Below the pieces are notes generated by a model. The model was not told the origin of the DNA. It made no database searches and saw only the letters and a program-made list of their open reading frames with translations. A stretch of 64,000 bases of DNA from Chryseobacterium sp. ON_d1 (GTDB lineage Bacteria > Bacteroidota > Bacteroidia > Flavobacteriales > Weeksellaceae), in contig NZ_BJTC01000010.1 in assembly GCF_006829085.1 (NCBI RefSeq), positions 62,001 to 126,000 on the forward strand. Direction: 5' to 3'. The stretch's first letter is position 1. Each line of letters opens with the position of its first letter. Below are positions 16,608 to 25,377 of this stretch, in pieces. A program made the translations under genes and the position numbers.

Positions 16608-17198
16608 TTATCTCGTTAATATTATATTATTTTCATCCATGATTTTTCTCAGGTTTATGAGTGCATATCTTACTCTGCCCAGTGTAGTATTAATGCTCAT
16701 ATCCGTATGATCTGCAATTTCTTTGAAACTCAAACCATCAAAAAATCTCAGCTTGATGACTTCCTGCTGGTTGGGTGGCAAAAACTGAAGCATTCTCATA
16801 AGATCTTCCTGTATCTGGTTGGTGACAAGCTGGTCTTCAATATTTTCAGAAGGCTCCCTGATTAAATCAAAAATAGAATATTCGTCCGTTTCAAAAGTAG
16901 TTTCTGAAACTTTGATATTCTTGGCTTTTGATCTGAAATGATCAATGATTAAATTGTGAGAAATTCTTTTTGCCCAAAGAATAAATTTACCTTCTTCGTT
17001 ATAGCGCCCTTCTTTCAGCATAACAATAATCTTCATAAAAGTGTCCTGAAAGATATCGTTGGCCAAATCTTCATCATTAATTTTGTAAAAAATGAATGTA
17101 AAAAGTTCTCTCTGATGTCGGTGAATAAGGGTTGACAATGCACCCTCGTCTCCTTTCTGGTAAAGGGAAATTAGTAAACTATCCGATTTTGATTTCAT
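16608..17198 (-). CDS. ECF-type RNA polymerase sigma factor
   Basis: Started at the ATG at 17198 (MKSKSDSLLISLYQKGDEGA), giving 196 residues; an upstream start adds four residues. Region 2 runs over about 20-90 with DIFQDTFMKI and the WAKRISHNLIIDHFRS helix. Region 4 at about 135-190 has LPPNQQEVIKLRFFDGLSFK and the HTH EIADHTDMSINTTLGRVRYA. No anti-sigma gene is adjacent. A 44-residue basic ORF follows it instead. Confidence 0.92.
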   Translation of the reverse strand: MKSKSDSLLISLYQKGDEGALSTLIHRHQRELFTFIFYKINDEDLANDIFQDTFMKIIVMLKEGRYNEEGKFILWAKRISHNLIIDHFRSKAKNIKVSETTFETDEYSIFDLIREPSENIEDQLVTNQIQEDLMRMLQFLPPNQQEVIKLRFFDGLSFKEIADHTDMSINTTLGRVRYALINLRKIMDENNIILTR

Positions 17199-17391
17199 AA
17201 CTCTTCTCAATATAAATATTTGCAGACAGGTATTCCTCCAGATATGATATCTGGCCTTTGCTGTATAAACAAAACAGTTCTAGAGTAGAGTCTATTCTAT
17301 AGGCGGTACAAATTATTATGATGTAAATATAATAATTTTTTAATAACTGTTAACCAATTATTAAATTTCTGAAAGAAAAATTTAAAAAAAA

Positions 17392-17883
17392 TCACTTAAA
17401 CATGTCATGAATGAAGACCGTAGGGATATTTAATGTAAAATTAATATTCAAGCCTTTCATTTCTTTTCCGTTTAATCGGGTGTCTCCGACAGGAAAAGCA
17501 TATCCCCCTGTAAGATCCAGCATTCCAAATAAGGTGACCCCTATCTTAGGGGCAATGTATTTATTGGTACCTTCCACTCCCGCTAGAAAATAATATGAGT
17601 GGTAGAAATCCACATTCTTTTCAAAATTAAGTAAAACATCAGCCTGCAGCTTTGGCATAACAGCAAATCTGGAATCCACAGACCCCATCAGGGCAGATCC
17701 TCCCAATCTGTAAATCACATCATCATTTTTAAGGAAAAGCAATTTACCTCCTACTTCGCCAAAACTTTGATTCTGATAAGTATACCCCACAGTGATCATT
17801 TTGTGCATGGTATATTGAGCTTTTACCAACGTACTTAGCAAAGACAGGGACAGGATGGCAACTACAGTTCGAAAATTCATCAT
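17392..17883 (-). CDS. Putative small outer-membrane protein of unknown function, 163 aa
   Basis: I do not recognise the family. A signal peptide (1-22, SLLSTLVKAQ) is followed by alternating hydrophobic/polar strands rich in Gly and Tyr (GYTYQNQSFGEVGGK, YRLGGSALMG, GVTLFGMLDLTGGYAFP). The end, VFIHDMFK, has a penultimate Phe. This pattern fits an eight-stranded beta-barrel. It lies between metK and the sigma-factor gene on the same strand, about 190 bases from the latter. The sequence has no clear link to either. Confidence 0.7.
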   Translation of the reverse strand: MMNFRTVVAILSLSLLSTLVKAQYTMHKMITVGYTYQNQSFGEVGGKLLFLKNDDVIYRLGGSALMGSVDSRFAVMPKLQADVLLNFEKNVDFYHSYYFLAGVEGTNKYIAPKIGVTLFGMLDLTGGYAFPVGDTRLNGKEMKGLNINFTLNIPTVFIHDMFK

Positions 17884-17916
17884 CTTTCTATATTATTAAG
17901 GTGTAAAATTAAAAAA

Positions 17917-17944
17917 AACTGCCTTATCGAAAGATAAAGCAGTT
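17917..17944 (-). terminator. Terminator of metK
   Basis: AACTGCCTTATC and GATAAAGCAGTT pair (one mismatch) around a GAAA tetraloop. On the minus strand a run of Ts follows, 24 bases after the metK stop. Confidence 0.8.
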
Positions 17945-17968
17945 CATTATTATTCTTTAAAGGGAAAA

Positions 17969-19249
17969 TTAAATTCCGAAAGCGGCTTTAATTTCCTCTA
18001 CTTTGTCTAATTTCTCCCAAGTAAAAAACTCAAGGCCTTTGAGTGTAAGCTCATTTTTATGCCCTTTATTGAAAGTTTTATCAGCTACATAGTGTTCTTT
18101 CCCCATGTGCCCGTAAGATGCTGTTTCCTGATAGATAGGGTTTCTCAGTTTTAAGTTCTGCTCAATAGCATAAGGCCTTAAATCAAAGATGGCAGAAACT
18201 TTTTTAGCAATTTCACCGTCATGAAGATCTACTTTTGCAGTTCCGTAGGTGTTGATATATAAACCACAAGGTTCAGCTACCCCAATTGCATAAGAAACCT
18301 GTACCAAAACTTCATCAGCAACTCCTGCAGCTACTAAGTTTTTAGCAATATGTCTTGTTGCATAAGCAGCACTTCTGTCTACTTTAGACGGATCTTTTCC
18401 TGAGAAGGCCCCACCACCGTGGGCTCCCTTGCCTCCGTATGTATCAACGATGATTTTTCTTCCTGTAAGACCAGTATCTCCGTGAGGTCCTCCGATGACG
18501 AATTTTCCTGTAGGATTAATGTGATATTTGATCTGATCATTAAATAAAGCTTTGATTTCCTCTGTTTGCTGAGCAACGACTCTTGGAACCAGAATATTTT
18601 TAATATCCTCACGGATCTTATTCAGCATTTCTTCTTCTGTTCCGAAGTCATCATGCTGAGTAGACACTACGATAGAATCAATTCTGATAGGTTTGTGATC
18701 ATCAGAATACTCAATAGTAACCTGGCTTTTTGCATCAGGACGAAGGTAAGTAATCTCTTTATTTTCTCTTCTGATGGCAGAAAGTTCTTTCAGGATCGTA
18801 TGGGCAAGATCCAACGCAAGAGGCATATAATTAGCCGTCTCATTAGTGGCATATCCAAACATCATTCCCTGATCTCCGGCACCCTGTGCATTCGCTTTAG
18901 CTTCGAAAGATTCGTCATTTACGGCTCTGTCAACCCCCTGGTTGATGTCAGGTGACTGCTCATGGATTGCAGAGATCACCCCGCAAGAATCTCCATTGAA
19001 CATATATTCTCCTTTTGTGTATCCAATTCCGTTGATTACTTCTCTGGCAATGGTCTGTACATCAAGATAAGCATCTGATTTTACTTCTCCTGCCAATACC
19101 ACCTGTCCGGTAGTTACAAGAGTTTCACATGCTACTTTTGAATCTTTATCATATGCTAAGAAATGGTCAATTAATGCATCGGAAATTTGATCGGCAATTT
19201 TATCCGGATGTCCTTCTGAAACTGATTCAGATGTAAATAAATAAGACAT
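17969..19249 (-). CDS. metK: S-adenosylmethionine synthetase
   Basis: The 426-residue enzyme makes SAM from methionine and ATP. The N-terminal signature SEGHPDKIADQISDALID (about 8-25) holds the ATP/methionine-binding His and metal-binding Asp. The P-loop-like GGGAFSGKDPSKVDRSAAY lies around 278-296. GAGDQGMMFGYATNE (about 120-134) is the hexapeptide region. It is a single gene with a promoter about 140 bases upstream and its own terminator. Its product would be the ligand of the SAM-I-like element found at 48731-48795. Confidence 0.97.
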   Translation of the reverse strand: MSYLFTSESVSEGHPDKIADQISDALIDHFLAYDKDSKVACETLVTTGQVVLAGEVKSDAYLDVQTIAREVINGIGYTKGEYMFNGDSCGVISAIHEQSPDINQGVDRAVNDESFEAKANAQGAGDQGMMFGYATNETANYMPLALDLAHTILKELSAIRRENKEITYLRPDAKSQVTIEYSDDHKPIRIDSIVVSTQHDDFGTEEEMLNKIREDIKNILVPRVVAQQTEEIKALFNDQIKYHINPTGKFVIGGPHGDTGLTGRKIIVDTYGGKGAHGGGAFSGKDPSKVDRSAAYATRHIAKNLVAAGVADEVLVQVSYAIGVAEPCGLYINTYGTAKVDLHDGEIAKKVSAIFDLRPYAIEQNLKLRNPIYQETASYGHMGKEHYVADKTFNKGHKNELTLKGLEFFTWEKLDKVEEIKAAFGI

Positions 19250-19387
19250 ATAATTCTTTTGTTTTAAAGATTTAAAATTTTGTTTGCGAAAAATATGAAT
19301 GAAATTGCCCAGAAAAAAGAATACTGTTTTAGCATTTTTTTATAGAGGTTGCAATCAGGTCAAATTTTTCCTCGTAATAAACGTCAG

Positions 19388-19418
19388 CAAATTTAAGTAC
19401 TATTTTCGTAATACTCAA
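19388..19418 (-). promoter_or_regulatory. Promoter of metK (-33 TTG, 20-base spacer, -7 TAAATTTG)
   Basis: On the minus strand TTTTTG ends at 19416 and TAAATTTG spans 19395-19388 with a 20-base spacer. This is one of the best matches in the window to the flavobacterial promoter. The leader is then about 130 bases. I see no SAM aptamer in it. Confidence 0.65.
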
Positions 19419-19483
19419 AAATTTTGTTTACTAATTATGCTTTTATTTAAATTGATGATTTCTATCACTTTAAGGCATTCTTA

Positions 19484-20434
19484 TTACTGTGGCTTAATGC
19501 TTACAAACTCTTTTGGACTTTCGTGATAATTCAGCTTAAGTTCTAAAGAATTTTTGATGGAATGTGATAATTCATCAATGATTTTTTGCTTAAAGGTTGG
19601 CTTATAGTAAATAATACTGATTTCACGATAAGGGAAAGGTTTTTTGAATCTGAAAACATTTTTCTTCTGTTCCTCAGAAAGCTGGCTCAATGCAAGCTCA
19701 GGCAGAATACTGATTCCCCCTACCTTATCTACCATATGTACTAAAGTCTGAATATTGGAAGCAAGGAAATCCAGATTTTTGGGTTTCAATGTATTTTCCT
19801 TCAGATGGCAGATATTCTCAAACTGATTTCTAAGACAGTTTCCTTCTTCAAGAAGCCATACTTTCTCTACATTCAGTTCTTCAGGAATGATATAAGAATT
19901 CTTTTTATTGGCTTCCGTATTGGAACTGTAAATCATCAGCTCTTCATTGAATAAGAAATCCTGGTAAAACTCGTCAGCCGTATCATAAGGAGTAGAGATA
20001 ATTCCCGCATCCAGTTCTCCCGCTTTTAGAGCTTTAATAATATTATCCGTAGTCATTTCTTTTACATTCATCTGGATTTTTGGATTTTCTTCAAGAAACT
20101 TGAAGATTTCCGTAGGCAGTATGAAAGAAGAAACTGTAGGAATGATTCCCAGGTTAATGGTTCCTCCTAAAATATTATTCAACAGGTTAGCCTTGTTTTT
20201 CAACTCATTCACAGACTCGATAATTACTTTTGCCTGATCAATAATCTGAAGACCTACATCTGTAGTACGGATCGGGTGAGTCGTCCTGTCGAAAACCTTC
20301 ACATCCAGTTCATCCTCAAATTTCTGTATCATGGCACTTAACGTAGGTTGGGTAATAAAACACGCCTGAGCGGCTTTACCAAAATGTTTATACTTATCAA
20401 CAGCGATAAGATACTCCAGTTGCTGAATGTTCAT
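19484..20434 (-). CDS. oxyR: Peroxide-sensing LysR-type regulator OxyR
   Basis: The 316-residue protein has the LysR winged HTH (MNIQQLEYLIAVDKYKHFGK then ACFITQPTLSAMIQKFE) and a periplasmic-binding-type effector domain. Two cysteines, Cys200 in EEGNCLRNQ and Cys209 in ENICH, have the nine-residue spacing of E. coli Cys199/Cys208, which form the H2O2-induced disulphide. The gene is divergent from a catalase gene, the classic OxyR target, and palindromes lie in the 130-bp gap. The assignment as OxyR rests on those cysteines and the context. Confidence 0.92.
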   Translation of the reverse strand: MNIQQLEYLIAVDKYKHFGKAAQACFITQPTLSAMIQKFEDELDVKVFDRTTHPIRTTDVGLQIIDQAKVIIESVNELKNKANLLNNILGGTINLGIIPTVSSFILPTEIFKFLEENPKIQMNVKEMTTDNIIKALKAGELDAGIISTPYDTADEFYQDFLFNEELMIYSSNTEANKKNSYIIPEELNVEKVWLLEEGNCLRNQFENICHLKENTLKPKNLDFLASNIQTLVHMVDKVGGISILPELALSQLSEEQKKNVFRFKKPFPYREISIIYYKPTFKQKIIDELSHSIKNSLELKLNYHESPKEFVSIKPQ

Positions 20435-20445
20435 TTGATTAATAT

Positions 20446-20504
20446 TATCTATTACAAAGATATAACGTTTTTGCTATTAGCAATTAAAAATTCAAGTAAA
20501 TTTG
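20446..20504 (+). promoter_or_regulatory. oxyR-catalase divergent control region
   Basis: The perfect 13-base palindrome TTGCTATTAGCAA (20471-20483) and the inverted pair TATCT-N7-AGATA (20446-20462) lie upstream of the catalase -7 box TAAATTTG (20497-20504). TTG at 20471-20473 may be the -33 element (23-base spacer), so the palindrome would overlap it. The spacing suits a LysR-type site (T-N11-A). Confidence 0.55.
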
Positions 20505-20564
20505 ATATTCACTACCTTTACACTTGGATTTAGAAAAAGAACAATTATTCAAATCATCAATTAT

Positions 20565-22052
20565 ATGGATTCTAAAAAATTAACGTTAAGTAACGGAGCA
20601 CCTTATTTTGAACATCAGGATTCACAGACGGTAGGACCAAGAGGCCCGGTATTACTGCAGGACTTTATTCTTCAGGAAAATCTTGCACATTTCGTTAGGG
20701 AAAGAATTCCTGAAAGGATTGTGCATGCCAAAGGAAGCGGAGCATACGGCACATTTACTGTAACCCATGACATCAGCCAGTACACGAAAGCAAAGCTGTT
20801 TTCAAAAGTGGGAAATTCATGCAGAATGTTTGCAAGATTTTCTACTGTGGGCGGCGAGAAAGGAAGCGCAGATACCGCAAGAGACCCGAGAGGTTTTGCC
20901 TTAAAGTTTTATACTGAAGACGGAAACTGGGATCTTGTAGGAAACAATACACCTGTATTCTTTATTAAAGATGCTAAAAAATTTCCTGATTTTATTCACA
21001 CTCAAAAAAGGGTTCCAAAAACCAATTTAAAAAGCGCAACGATGATGTGGGATTTCTGGAGTTTAAATCCGGAATCGCTTCATCAGGTTCTTATATTAAT
21101 GTCTGACAGAGGAACTCCATACGGATACCGTCATATGCACGGATTCGGCTCCCACACTTTCTCCATGATCAATGATAAAAATGAAAGAGTATGGGTAAAA
21201 TTCCATTTTAAAACAAAGCAGGGAGTCAAAAACTTCACCGATGAAGAAGCAGTAAAAATGGCTGGGGAAAACCCTGATTTTGCACAGGAAGATCTTTGCA
21301 ATGCTATTGAAAGCGGAAATTTCCCGAAGTGGACGATGTATATTCAGGTAATGACAGAAGAACAGGCCAAAGATTTCAGATGGAATCCTTTTGATGTTAC
21401 CAAAGTATGGTTCCATGATGATTTCCCTTTAATTGAAGTAGGAGAAATGGAACTTAACGAAGTCCCTGTCAACTACTTTGCCCATGTGGAGCAGTCTACT
21501 TTTTCACCCAGCAGCCTGATTAACGGGATCAGCTTTTCACCGGACAAAATGCTGCAGGGAAGATTATTCTCTTATCCTGACGCGCACCGGTACAGAGTGG
21601 GGGTCAATTCACATCAGCTGGAAGTGAACAGATGTCCTTTTGCAGTCAACAATTATCAGAGAGATGGTTATATGGCAGACTCAAGCTCCTATCAGGACAA
21701 ACCGAATTATCATCCGAACAGTTTTGATGATATCAAACCTGACCCATCCTACAAAAACTTTGAGTATGAGCTAGACAGTGCTCATGTTGCCAGTTACAAC
21801 AGAAATGACAACGACAGTGATCATTATACACAGCCGGGGCTGCTTTACTCAAAAGCAATGAATGCAGAAGACAGAGATCATCTGATCAAAAATATAGTAG
21901 GCAGTATGAGTGGCATAAGCGGACCTAAAAAAGACGAGATTATTAACCGTCAACTGTGTCATTTTTTCCGTGCCAACATTGAGCTTGGCATGAAAGTAGC
22001 TTCTCAGCTAAATGTCAATATTGATGCAAATATGATGAATCATTCCAAATAA
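20565..22052 (+). CDS. Haem catalase (clade with small subunit, KatA type)
   Basis: The ATG at 20565 (MDSKKLTLSNGAPYFEHQDS) is the family-typical start; upstream in-frame codons overlap the promoter. The 495-residue enzyme disproportionates H2O2. Catalytic His54 (RIVHAKGSGAYG) and Asn127 (VGNNTPVFF) and the haem-ligand Tyr337 (RLFSYPDAHRYR) are all present. They keep the spacing of bovine catalase (each shifted by 20). Length matches small-subunit catalases. OxyR control is expected from the divergent arrangement. Confidence 0.96.
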   Translation: MDSKKLTLSNGAPYFEHQDSQTVGPRGPVLLQDFILQENLAHFVRERIPERIVHAKGSGAYGTFTVTHDISQYTKAKLFSKVGNSCRMFARFSTVGGEKGSADTARDPRGFALKFYTEDGNWDLVGNNTPVFFIKDAKKFPDFIHTQKRVPKTNLKSATMMWDFWSLNPESLHQVLILMSDRGTPYGYRHMHGFGSHTFSMINDKNERVWVKFHFKTKQGVKNFTDEEAVKMAGENPDFAQEDLCNAIESGNFPKWTMYIQVMTEEQAKDFRWNPFDVTKVWFHDDFPLIEVGEMELNEVPVNYFAHVEQSTFSPSSLINGISFSPDKMLQGRLFSYPDAHRYRVGVNSHQLEVNRCPFAVNNYQRDGYMADSSSYQDKPNYHPNSFDDIKPDPSYKNFEYELDSAHVASYNRNDNDSDHYTQPGLLYSKAMNAEDRDHLIKNIVGSMSGISGPKKDEIINRQLCHFFRANIELGMKVASQLNVNIDANMMNHSK

Positions 22053-22071
22053 TCATATTGAACGATAAATT

Positions 22072-22111
22072 AAAAAAAAGGAAAAAAAAATAATATTTTT
22101 TCCTTTTTTTT
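22072..22111 (+). terminator. Terminator after catalase
   Basis: An A-rich arm around AAAGGAAAAAAAAATA pairs with ATATTTTTTCCTTTTTTTT, giving a U-tract on the plus strand. Confidence 0.65.
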
Positions 22112-22157
22112 GTAAAAAATTCATAATTTGCAAAGGATGATATTTTAAAGTGGAAAA

Positions 22158-22925
22158 ATGAGTTACGAGAACATATTATTAAAAAAAGAAGATAAATTAT
22201 CTATCATTACCATAAACAGACCTGAAAGTTTAAATGCCTTAAACGCAAAAACAATTCAGGAAATCAGTACCGCATTGGACGAGCTTGACACTGATACTTC
22301 CTGTAGGGTGATCATCCTTACCGGAAGTGGAGAAAAATCCTTCGTAGCGGGAGCTGATATCAAGGAATTCAGTGATTTCGGACAGGAAAAAGCTGAAGAA
22401 CTTGCGAGAAACGGACAAAATAAGTTGTTCAACAAAATTGAAAACATGTCTAAACCTGTCATTGCGGCCGTGAACGGTTTTGCATTAGGAGGAGGTTTAG
22501 AGCTTGCTATGGCATGCCACATCAGATATGCATCGGAAAACGCCAGATTAGGACTTCCTGAAGTAACGCTCGGATTAATTCCGGGTTATGGAGGAACCCA
22601 AAGGCTTCCCAAACTTGTCGGAAAAGGTATTGCCAATGAAATGATCTTCTCTGCCAAAATGATCCCTGCTCAAAAAGCAAAAGAGATCGGACTGGTCAAT
22701 GAAGTATACCCTATAGAAGAATTATTAACCCAAACGAAAGAATTAGCAAACACGATTGCCCACAACTCACCAATGGCAATATCTAAGGCTATCAACGCCG
22801 TGAATTTATCTGACACAGAAAAAGGTTTTGAAACTGAAATCAAGTATTTCGGTGAACTTTTTGATATGGAAGATAAGAAAGAAGGAGTAACTGCTTTCCT
22901 GGAGAAAAGAAAGCCGAACTTCTAG
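22158..22925 (+). CDS. Enoyl-CoA hydratase (crotonase family)
   Basis: The 255-residue protein hydrates trans-2-enoyl-CoA in beta-oxidation-type pathways. Oxyanion-hole residues Ala66 (VAGADIKE) and Gly112 (FALGGGLELAM) are seen. Both catalytic glutamates, Glu115 and Glu135 (LPEVTLG), have the 20-residue spacing of the rat enzyme, so it is probably a true hydratase rather than only an isomerase. The exact acyl-CoA substrate cannot be read. The following dCMP deaminase is 39 bases away. Confidence 0.9.
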   Translation: MSYENILLKKEDKLSIITINRPESLNALNAKTIQEISTALDELDTDTSCRVIILTGSGEKSFVAGADIKEFSDFGQEKAEELARNGQNKLFNKIENMSKPVIAAVNGFALGGGLELAMACHIRYASENARLGLPEVTLGLIPGYGGTQRLPKLVGKGIANEMIFSAKMIPAQKAKEIGLVNEVYPIEELLTQTKELANTIAHNSPMAISKAINAVNLSDTEKGFETEIKYFGELFDMEDKKEGVTAFLEKRKPNF

Positions 22926-22964
22926 ATTTTAATCCAAATTATTTCGAAAAAACAATGCTGTGGT

Positions 22965-23387
22965 ATGAATAAGTTTGATAAAGCTTATCTAAAAATGGCT
23001 CAGGAATGGGCAAAACTCTCCTACTGTAAGAGAAAACAGGTAGGAGCTCTTATCGTAAAAGATAGGATGATTATTTCAGATGGTTACAACGGAACTCCTT
23101 CGGGATTCGAAAACTGCTGTGAAGATGAAGAGGGAAAAACACACTGGTACGTATTACATGCGGAAGCCAATGCTATATTAAAGCTGGCTGCTTCCACACA
23201 ATCTGCAAAAGGGGCAACGTTATATCTGACGCTGTCACCCTGTAAAGAATGCAGCAAGCTGATTTTACAGGCAGGAATTACGAGACTGGTGTATATTAAT
23301 GAGTATTCGGATGACGATGGTATATCGTTCCTGAGAAACCATAATATTGAAATAGAACAAATATCGGACTGTGAACTAAAAAAATAA
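22965..23387 (+). CDS. Deoxycytidylate (dCMP) deaminase family protein
   Basis: The 140-residue zinc deaminase has the HAE motif (His65, Ala66, Glu67) and the second zinc motif PCKEC (Cys93, Cys96). The N-terminus MAQEWAKLSYCKRKQVGALI is typical of ComEB/dCMP deaminases, which supply dUMP for thymidylate synthesis. Cys50-Cys51 after GFEN matches the extra zinc-site region often present in this family. It is followed after six bases by xerD, so the two are probably co-transcribed. Confidence 0.9.
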   Translation: MNKFDKAYLKMAQEWAKLSYCKRKQVGALIVKDRMIISDGYNGTPSGFENCCEDEEGKTHWYVLHAEANAILKLAASTQSAKGATLYLTLSPCKECSKLILQAGITRLVYINEYSDDDGISFLRNHNIEIEQISDCELKK

Positions 23388-23393
23388 GCACAA

Positions 23394-24308
23394 ATGACTT
23401 GGGATGAAAAGATCAAAGATTTTGAAATATTTCTTCGTTTCGAAAGAAATTTTTCAGAAAACACACTCGACGCCTACGTTCGGGACATTAAAAAATTAAA
23501 AGATTACGCAGAAGAGGATCTGGAAAATGTCGGTCCGGACTCTATCGGCTACGAAAACCTGCAGGAATACATTTTCAATCTTTCCAAACAGAAATTCAGT
23601 GAGAGATCACAAGCGAGATGGATATCCTCCATCAAAGCCTTTTTCAAATTTCTGCTTGAGGATGAATATCGTGAGGACAATCCTGCGGCACTACTTGAAG
23701 GCCCTAAACTGGGGCTATACCTACCGGACACTTTAAGCCTGCCTGATATCAACAAAATTATTGCTGCTATTGAGGTCAATACAGATCTCGGAAAAAGAAA
23801 CCAATGCATCATAGAGGTACTATATGGCTGCGGACTACGTGTTTCTGAACTGATTGATCTGAAGATCTCCAATATCAACTTTAAAGAGCAATACATCAAG
23901 GTACACGGAAAAGGAAACAAAGCCCGTTTTGTTCCTTTGGCCGACTATACCGCTGATCTGCTCGAAAGCTATATCAAAGAGGTGCGTTCTAAGGGTAAAA
24001 TCAATAAGAAATATGAAGACACTCTGTTTTTGAACAGCCGCGGGACTTCTATGTCCAGAGTAATCGTATTTCTTATCATTAAAGAACTTACAGATAAAGC
24101 AGGGGTTAACAAAAAAATATCTCCACACACATTCAGGCATTCGTTTGCTACGCATTTATTGCAGAATGGAGCAGATTTACGTTATATTCAGGAAATGCTG
24201 GGCCATTCCAGCATTACAACGACAGAGATCTATACGCACCTGAAAACTGAAGAATTAAGGGATGTTATTTTGAGTTATCACCCGAGAAATATTAATATCG
24301 CTCAATGA
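23394..24308 (+). CDS. xerD: Site-specific tyrosine recombinase XerD
   Basis: The 304-residue protein has an N-terminal SAM-like DNA-binding domain (about 5-95) and a catalytic domain with the full set of active-site residues: Arg149, Lys173, His245, Arg248, His271 and nucleophile Tyr280 (LGHSSITTTEIYTHL). It resolves chromosome dimers at dif with a partner recombinase. The housekeeping context and full length argue for the Xer role rather than a mobile integrase. It shares four bases (ATGA) with the next gene. Confidence 0.9.
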   Translation: MTWDEKIKDFEIFLRFERNFSENTLDAYVRDIKKLKDYAEEDLENVGPDSIGYENLQEYIFNLSKQKFSERSQARWISSIKAFFKFLLEDEYREDNPAALLEGPKLGLYLPDTLSLPDINKIIAAIEVNTDLGKRNQCIIEVLYGCGLRVSELIDLKISNINFKEQYIKVHGKGNKARFVPLADYTADLLESYIKEVRSKGKINKKYEDTLFLNSRGTSMSRVIVFLIIKELTDKAGVNKKISPHTFRHSFATHLLQNGADLRYIQEMLGHSSITTTEIYTHLKTEELRDVILSYHPRNINIAQ

Positions 24309-24817
24309 AAGTATTGAAATATTGTCCAAGCTGTGGCAAAGAGTCCTTACACTGGGATGGTGAAAAGAAATGGAGCTGCCCGGAATGCGGTTTTACTTTG
24401 TATAATAATGTGGCAGGTGCTGTAGCAGTAGTCATCAGATACGGAGACGAAATTTATCTTACCAGAAGAAACAGAGATCCTAAAAAAGGGAAACTCGATC
24501 TTGCGGGAGGATTTGTCGACCCTAAAGAAAGTGCAGAGGAAACCTGTAGAAGAGAACTTTTTGAAGAACTTCAGCTTGATATTGATATTTCTAATCTGAA
24601 ATACCTTACCAGCCTTCCTAATATCTATCAATATAAGGAAATTGATTACAATACAATCGATCTCTTTTATGAGTACAATGTTTCGGAAAAATTTAAGGTA
24701 AGTCTCGAACTCTCCGAGATCTCAGAAGCGGTTTGGATTCCCTTACAGGATCTGGATCTTGAAGATATTGCTTTTGATTCTCAGAAGAGATTTTTTGAGG
24801 ACTATTTAAAAAAATAA
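24305..24817 (+). CDS. NUDIX hydrolase with N-terminal zinc ribbon
   Basis: The 170-residue protein begins with a zinc ribbon (Cys7, Cys10, Cys25, Cys28) like the NudC/YfcD group. The Nudix box follows: Gly69-x5-Glu75-x7-Arg83-Glu84-x2-Glu87-Glu88. Such enzymes cleave nucleoside diphosphates linked to another moiety. NAD(H)- or sugar-nucleotide-type substrates are possible, but the sequence does not settle which. It overlaps xerD by four bases. Confidence 0.9.
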   Translation: MKVLKYCPSCGKESLHWDGEKKWSCPECGFTLYNNVAGAVAVVIRYGDEIYLTRRNRDPKKGKLDLAGGFVDPKESAEETCRRELFEELQLDIDISNLKYLTSLPNIYQYKEIDYNTIDLFYEYNVSEKFKVSLELSEISEAVWIPLQDLDLEDIAFDSQKRFFEDYLKK

Positions 24818-24831
24818 TTTTTGTAAAAATT

Positions 24832-24898
24832 CTCCCGCAGACTTTACAGATCAACAGATATTTTAAACCATCTGTTTAGTTTGTAAAGTCTGCGGGAG
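24832..24898. repeat. Long inverted repeat, probable bidirectional terminator
   Basis: A perfect 17-bp arm (CTCCCGCAGACTTTACA, 24832-24848, with 24882-24898) encloses a second 6-bp arm (ACAGAT/ATCTGT). T-runs flank it on both sides. It separates convergent genes. The arm sequence resembles the 11399 repeat, so it may be a mobile-type repeat reused as a terminator. Confidence 0.75.
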
Positions 24899-24914
24899 TT
24901 TTTTATTGTAGAAA

Positions 24915-25373
24915 TTAATATGTTTTGGCAGTCAGTATTTCTTCAAAATACTGAATCAGCAATGCTCTTTCTGCTTCTGAAAGATTAGCTTCTCTGTGGT
25001 AAACTATATAACCGGGCATTGGCATTGTCCTGTTCTGGATCGTTTGAACAGCTTGAGTAAGCATATTCTTTTTCAAATCCTTATTATAGCTTCCCCAAAC
25101 AGAAAAATTAAGATGCTCCCTGCCTTCATTCACGTGGCTTTTTACCGACCACGAAACAGGAGCAATAAATGCATATTTAGGATAAACTGTTTCATTGGAA
25201 TGACAGTCATAACAAGCATTTTTAAGCAGTGTTCTGATCTTTTCCGGTGATTTTCTCGCATCTACAAAATTTACAGCAGGATCAACAGGTTTATTAACTC
25301 TGTCAACAGGAAAAAACTGAATCAGTGCAAACGCGACCAATGTCCAGAATAGTATTTTCTTAGCGGTCTTCAT
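24915..25373 (-). CDS. Haem-binding domain protein (single CxxCH, membrane-anchored)
   Basis: The 152-residue protein has an N-terminal membrane anchor or signal (about 6-22). A haem-binding CxxCH motif (Cys54-x-x-Cys57-His58) follows, and then the tract YPKYAFIAPVSWSVKSHVNE typical of the Bacteroidota haem-bd domain. It is probably a periplasmic c-type cytochrome-like electron carrier or a haem sensor. The gene starts four bases after the stop of the upstream lipoprotein gene (25378), so the two form an operon. Confidence 0.85.
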   Translation of the reverse strand: MKTAKKILFWTLVAFALIQFFPVDRVNKPVDPAVNFVDARKSPEKIRTLLKNACYDCHSNETVYPKYAFIAPVSWSVKSHVNEGREHLNFSVWGSYNKDLKKNMLTQAVQTIQNRTMPMPGYIVYHREANLSEAERALLIQYFEEILTAKTY

Positions 25374-25377
25374 CTGT

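Noticed and set aside
19250..19483. SAM riboswitch upstream of metK
   Set aside because: I found a promoter but no AGCAACC...AAGGTGC core or closing stem in the metK leader.
23394..24308. XerD as part of a mobile element
   Set aside because: It has a housekeeping-type length and sits in a tight operon with dCMP deaminase and NUDIX, with no att-like repeats or cargo genes.
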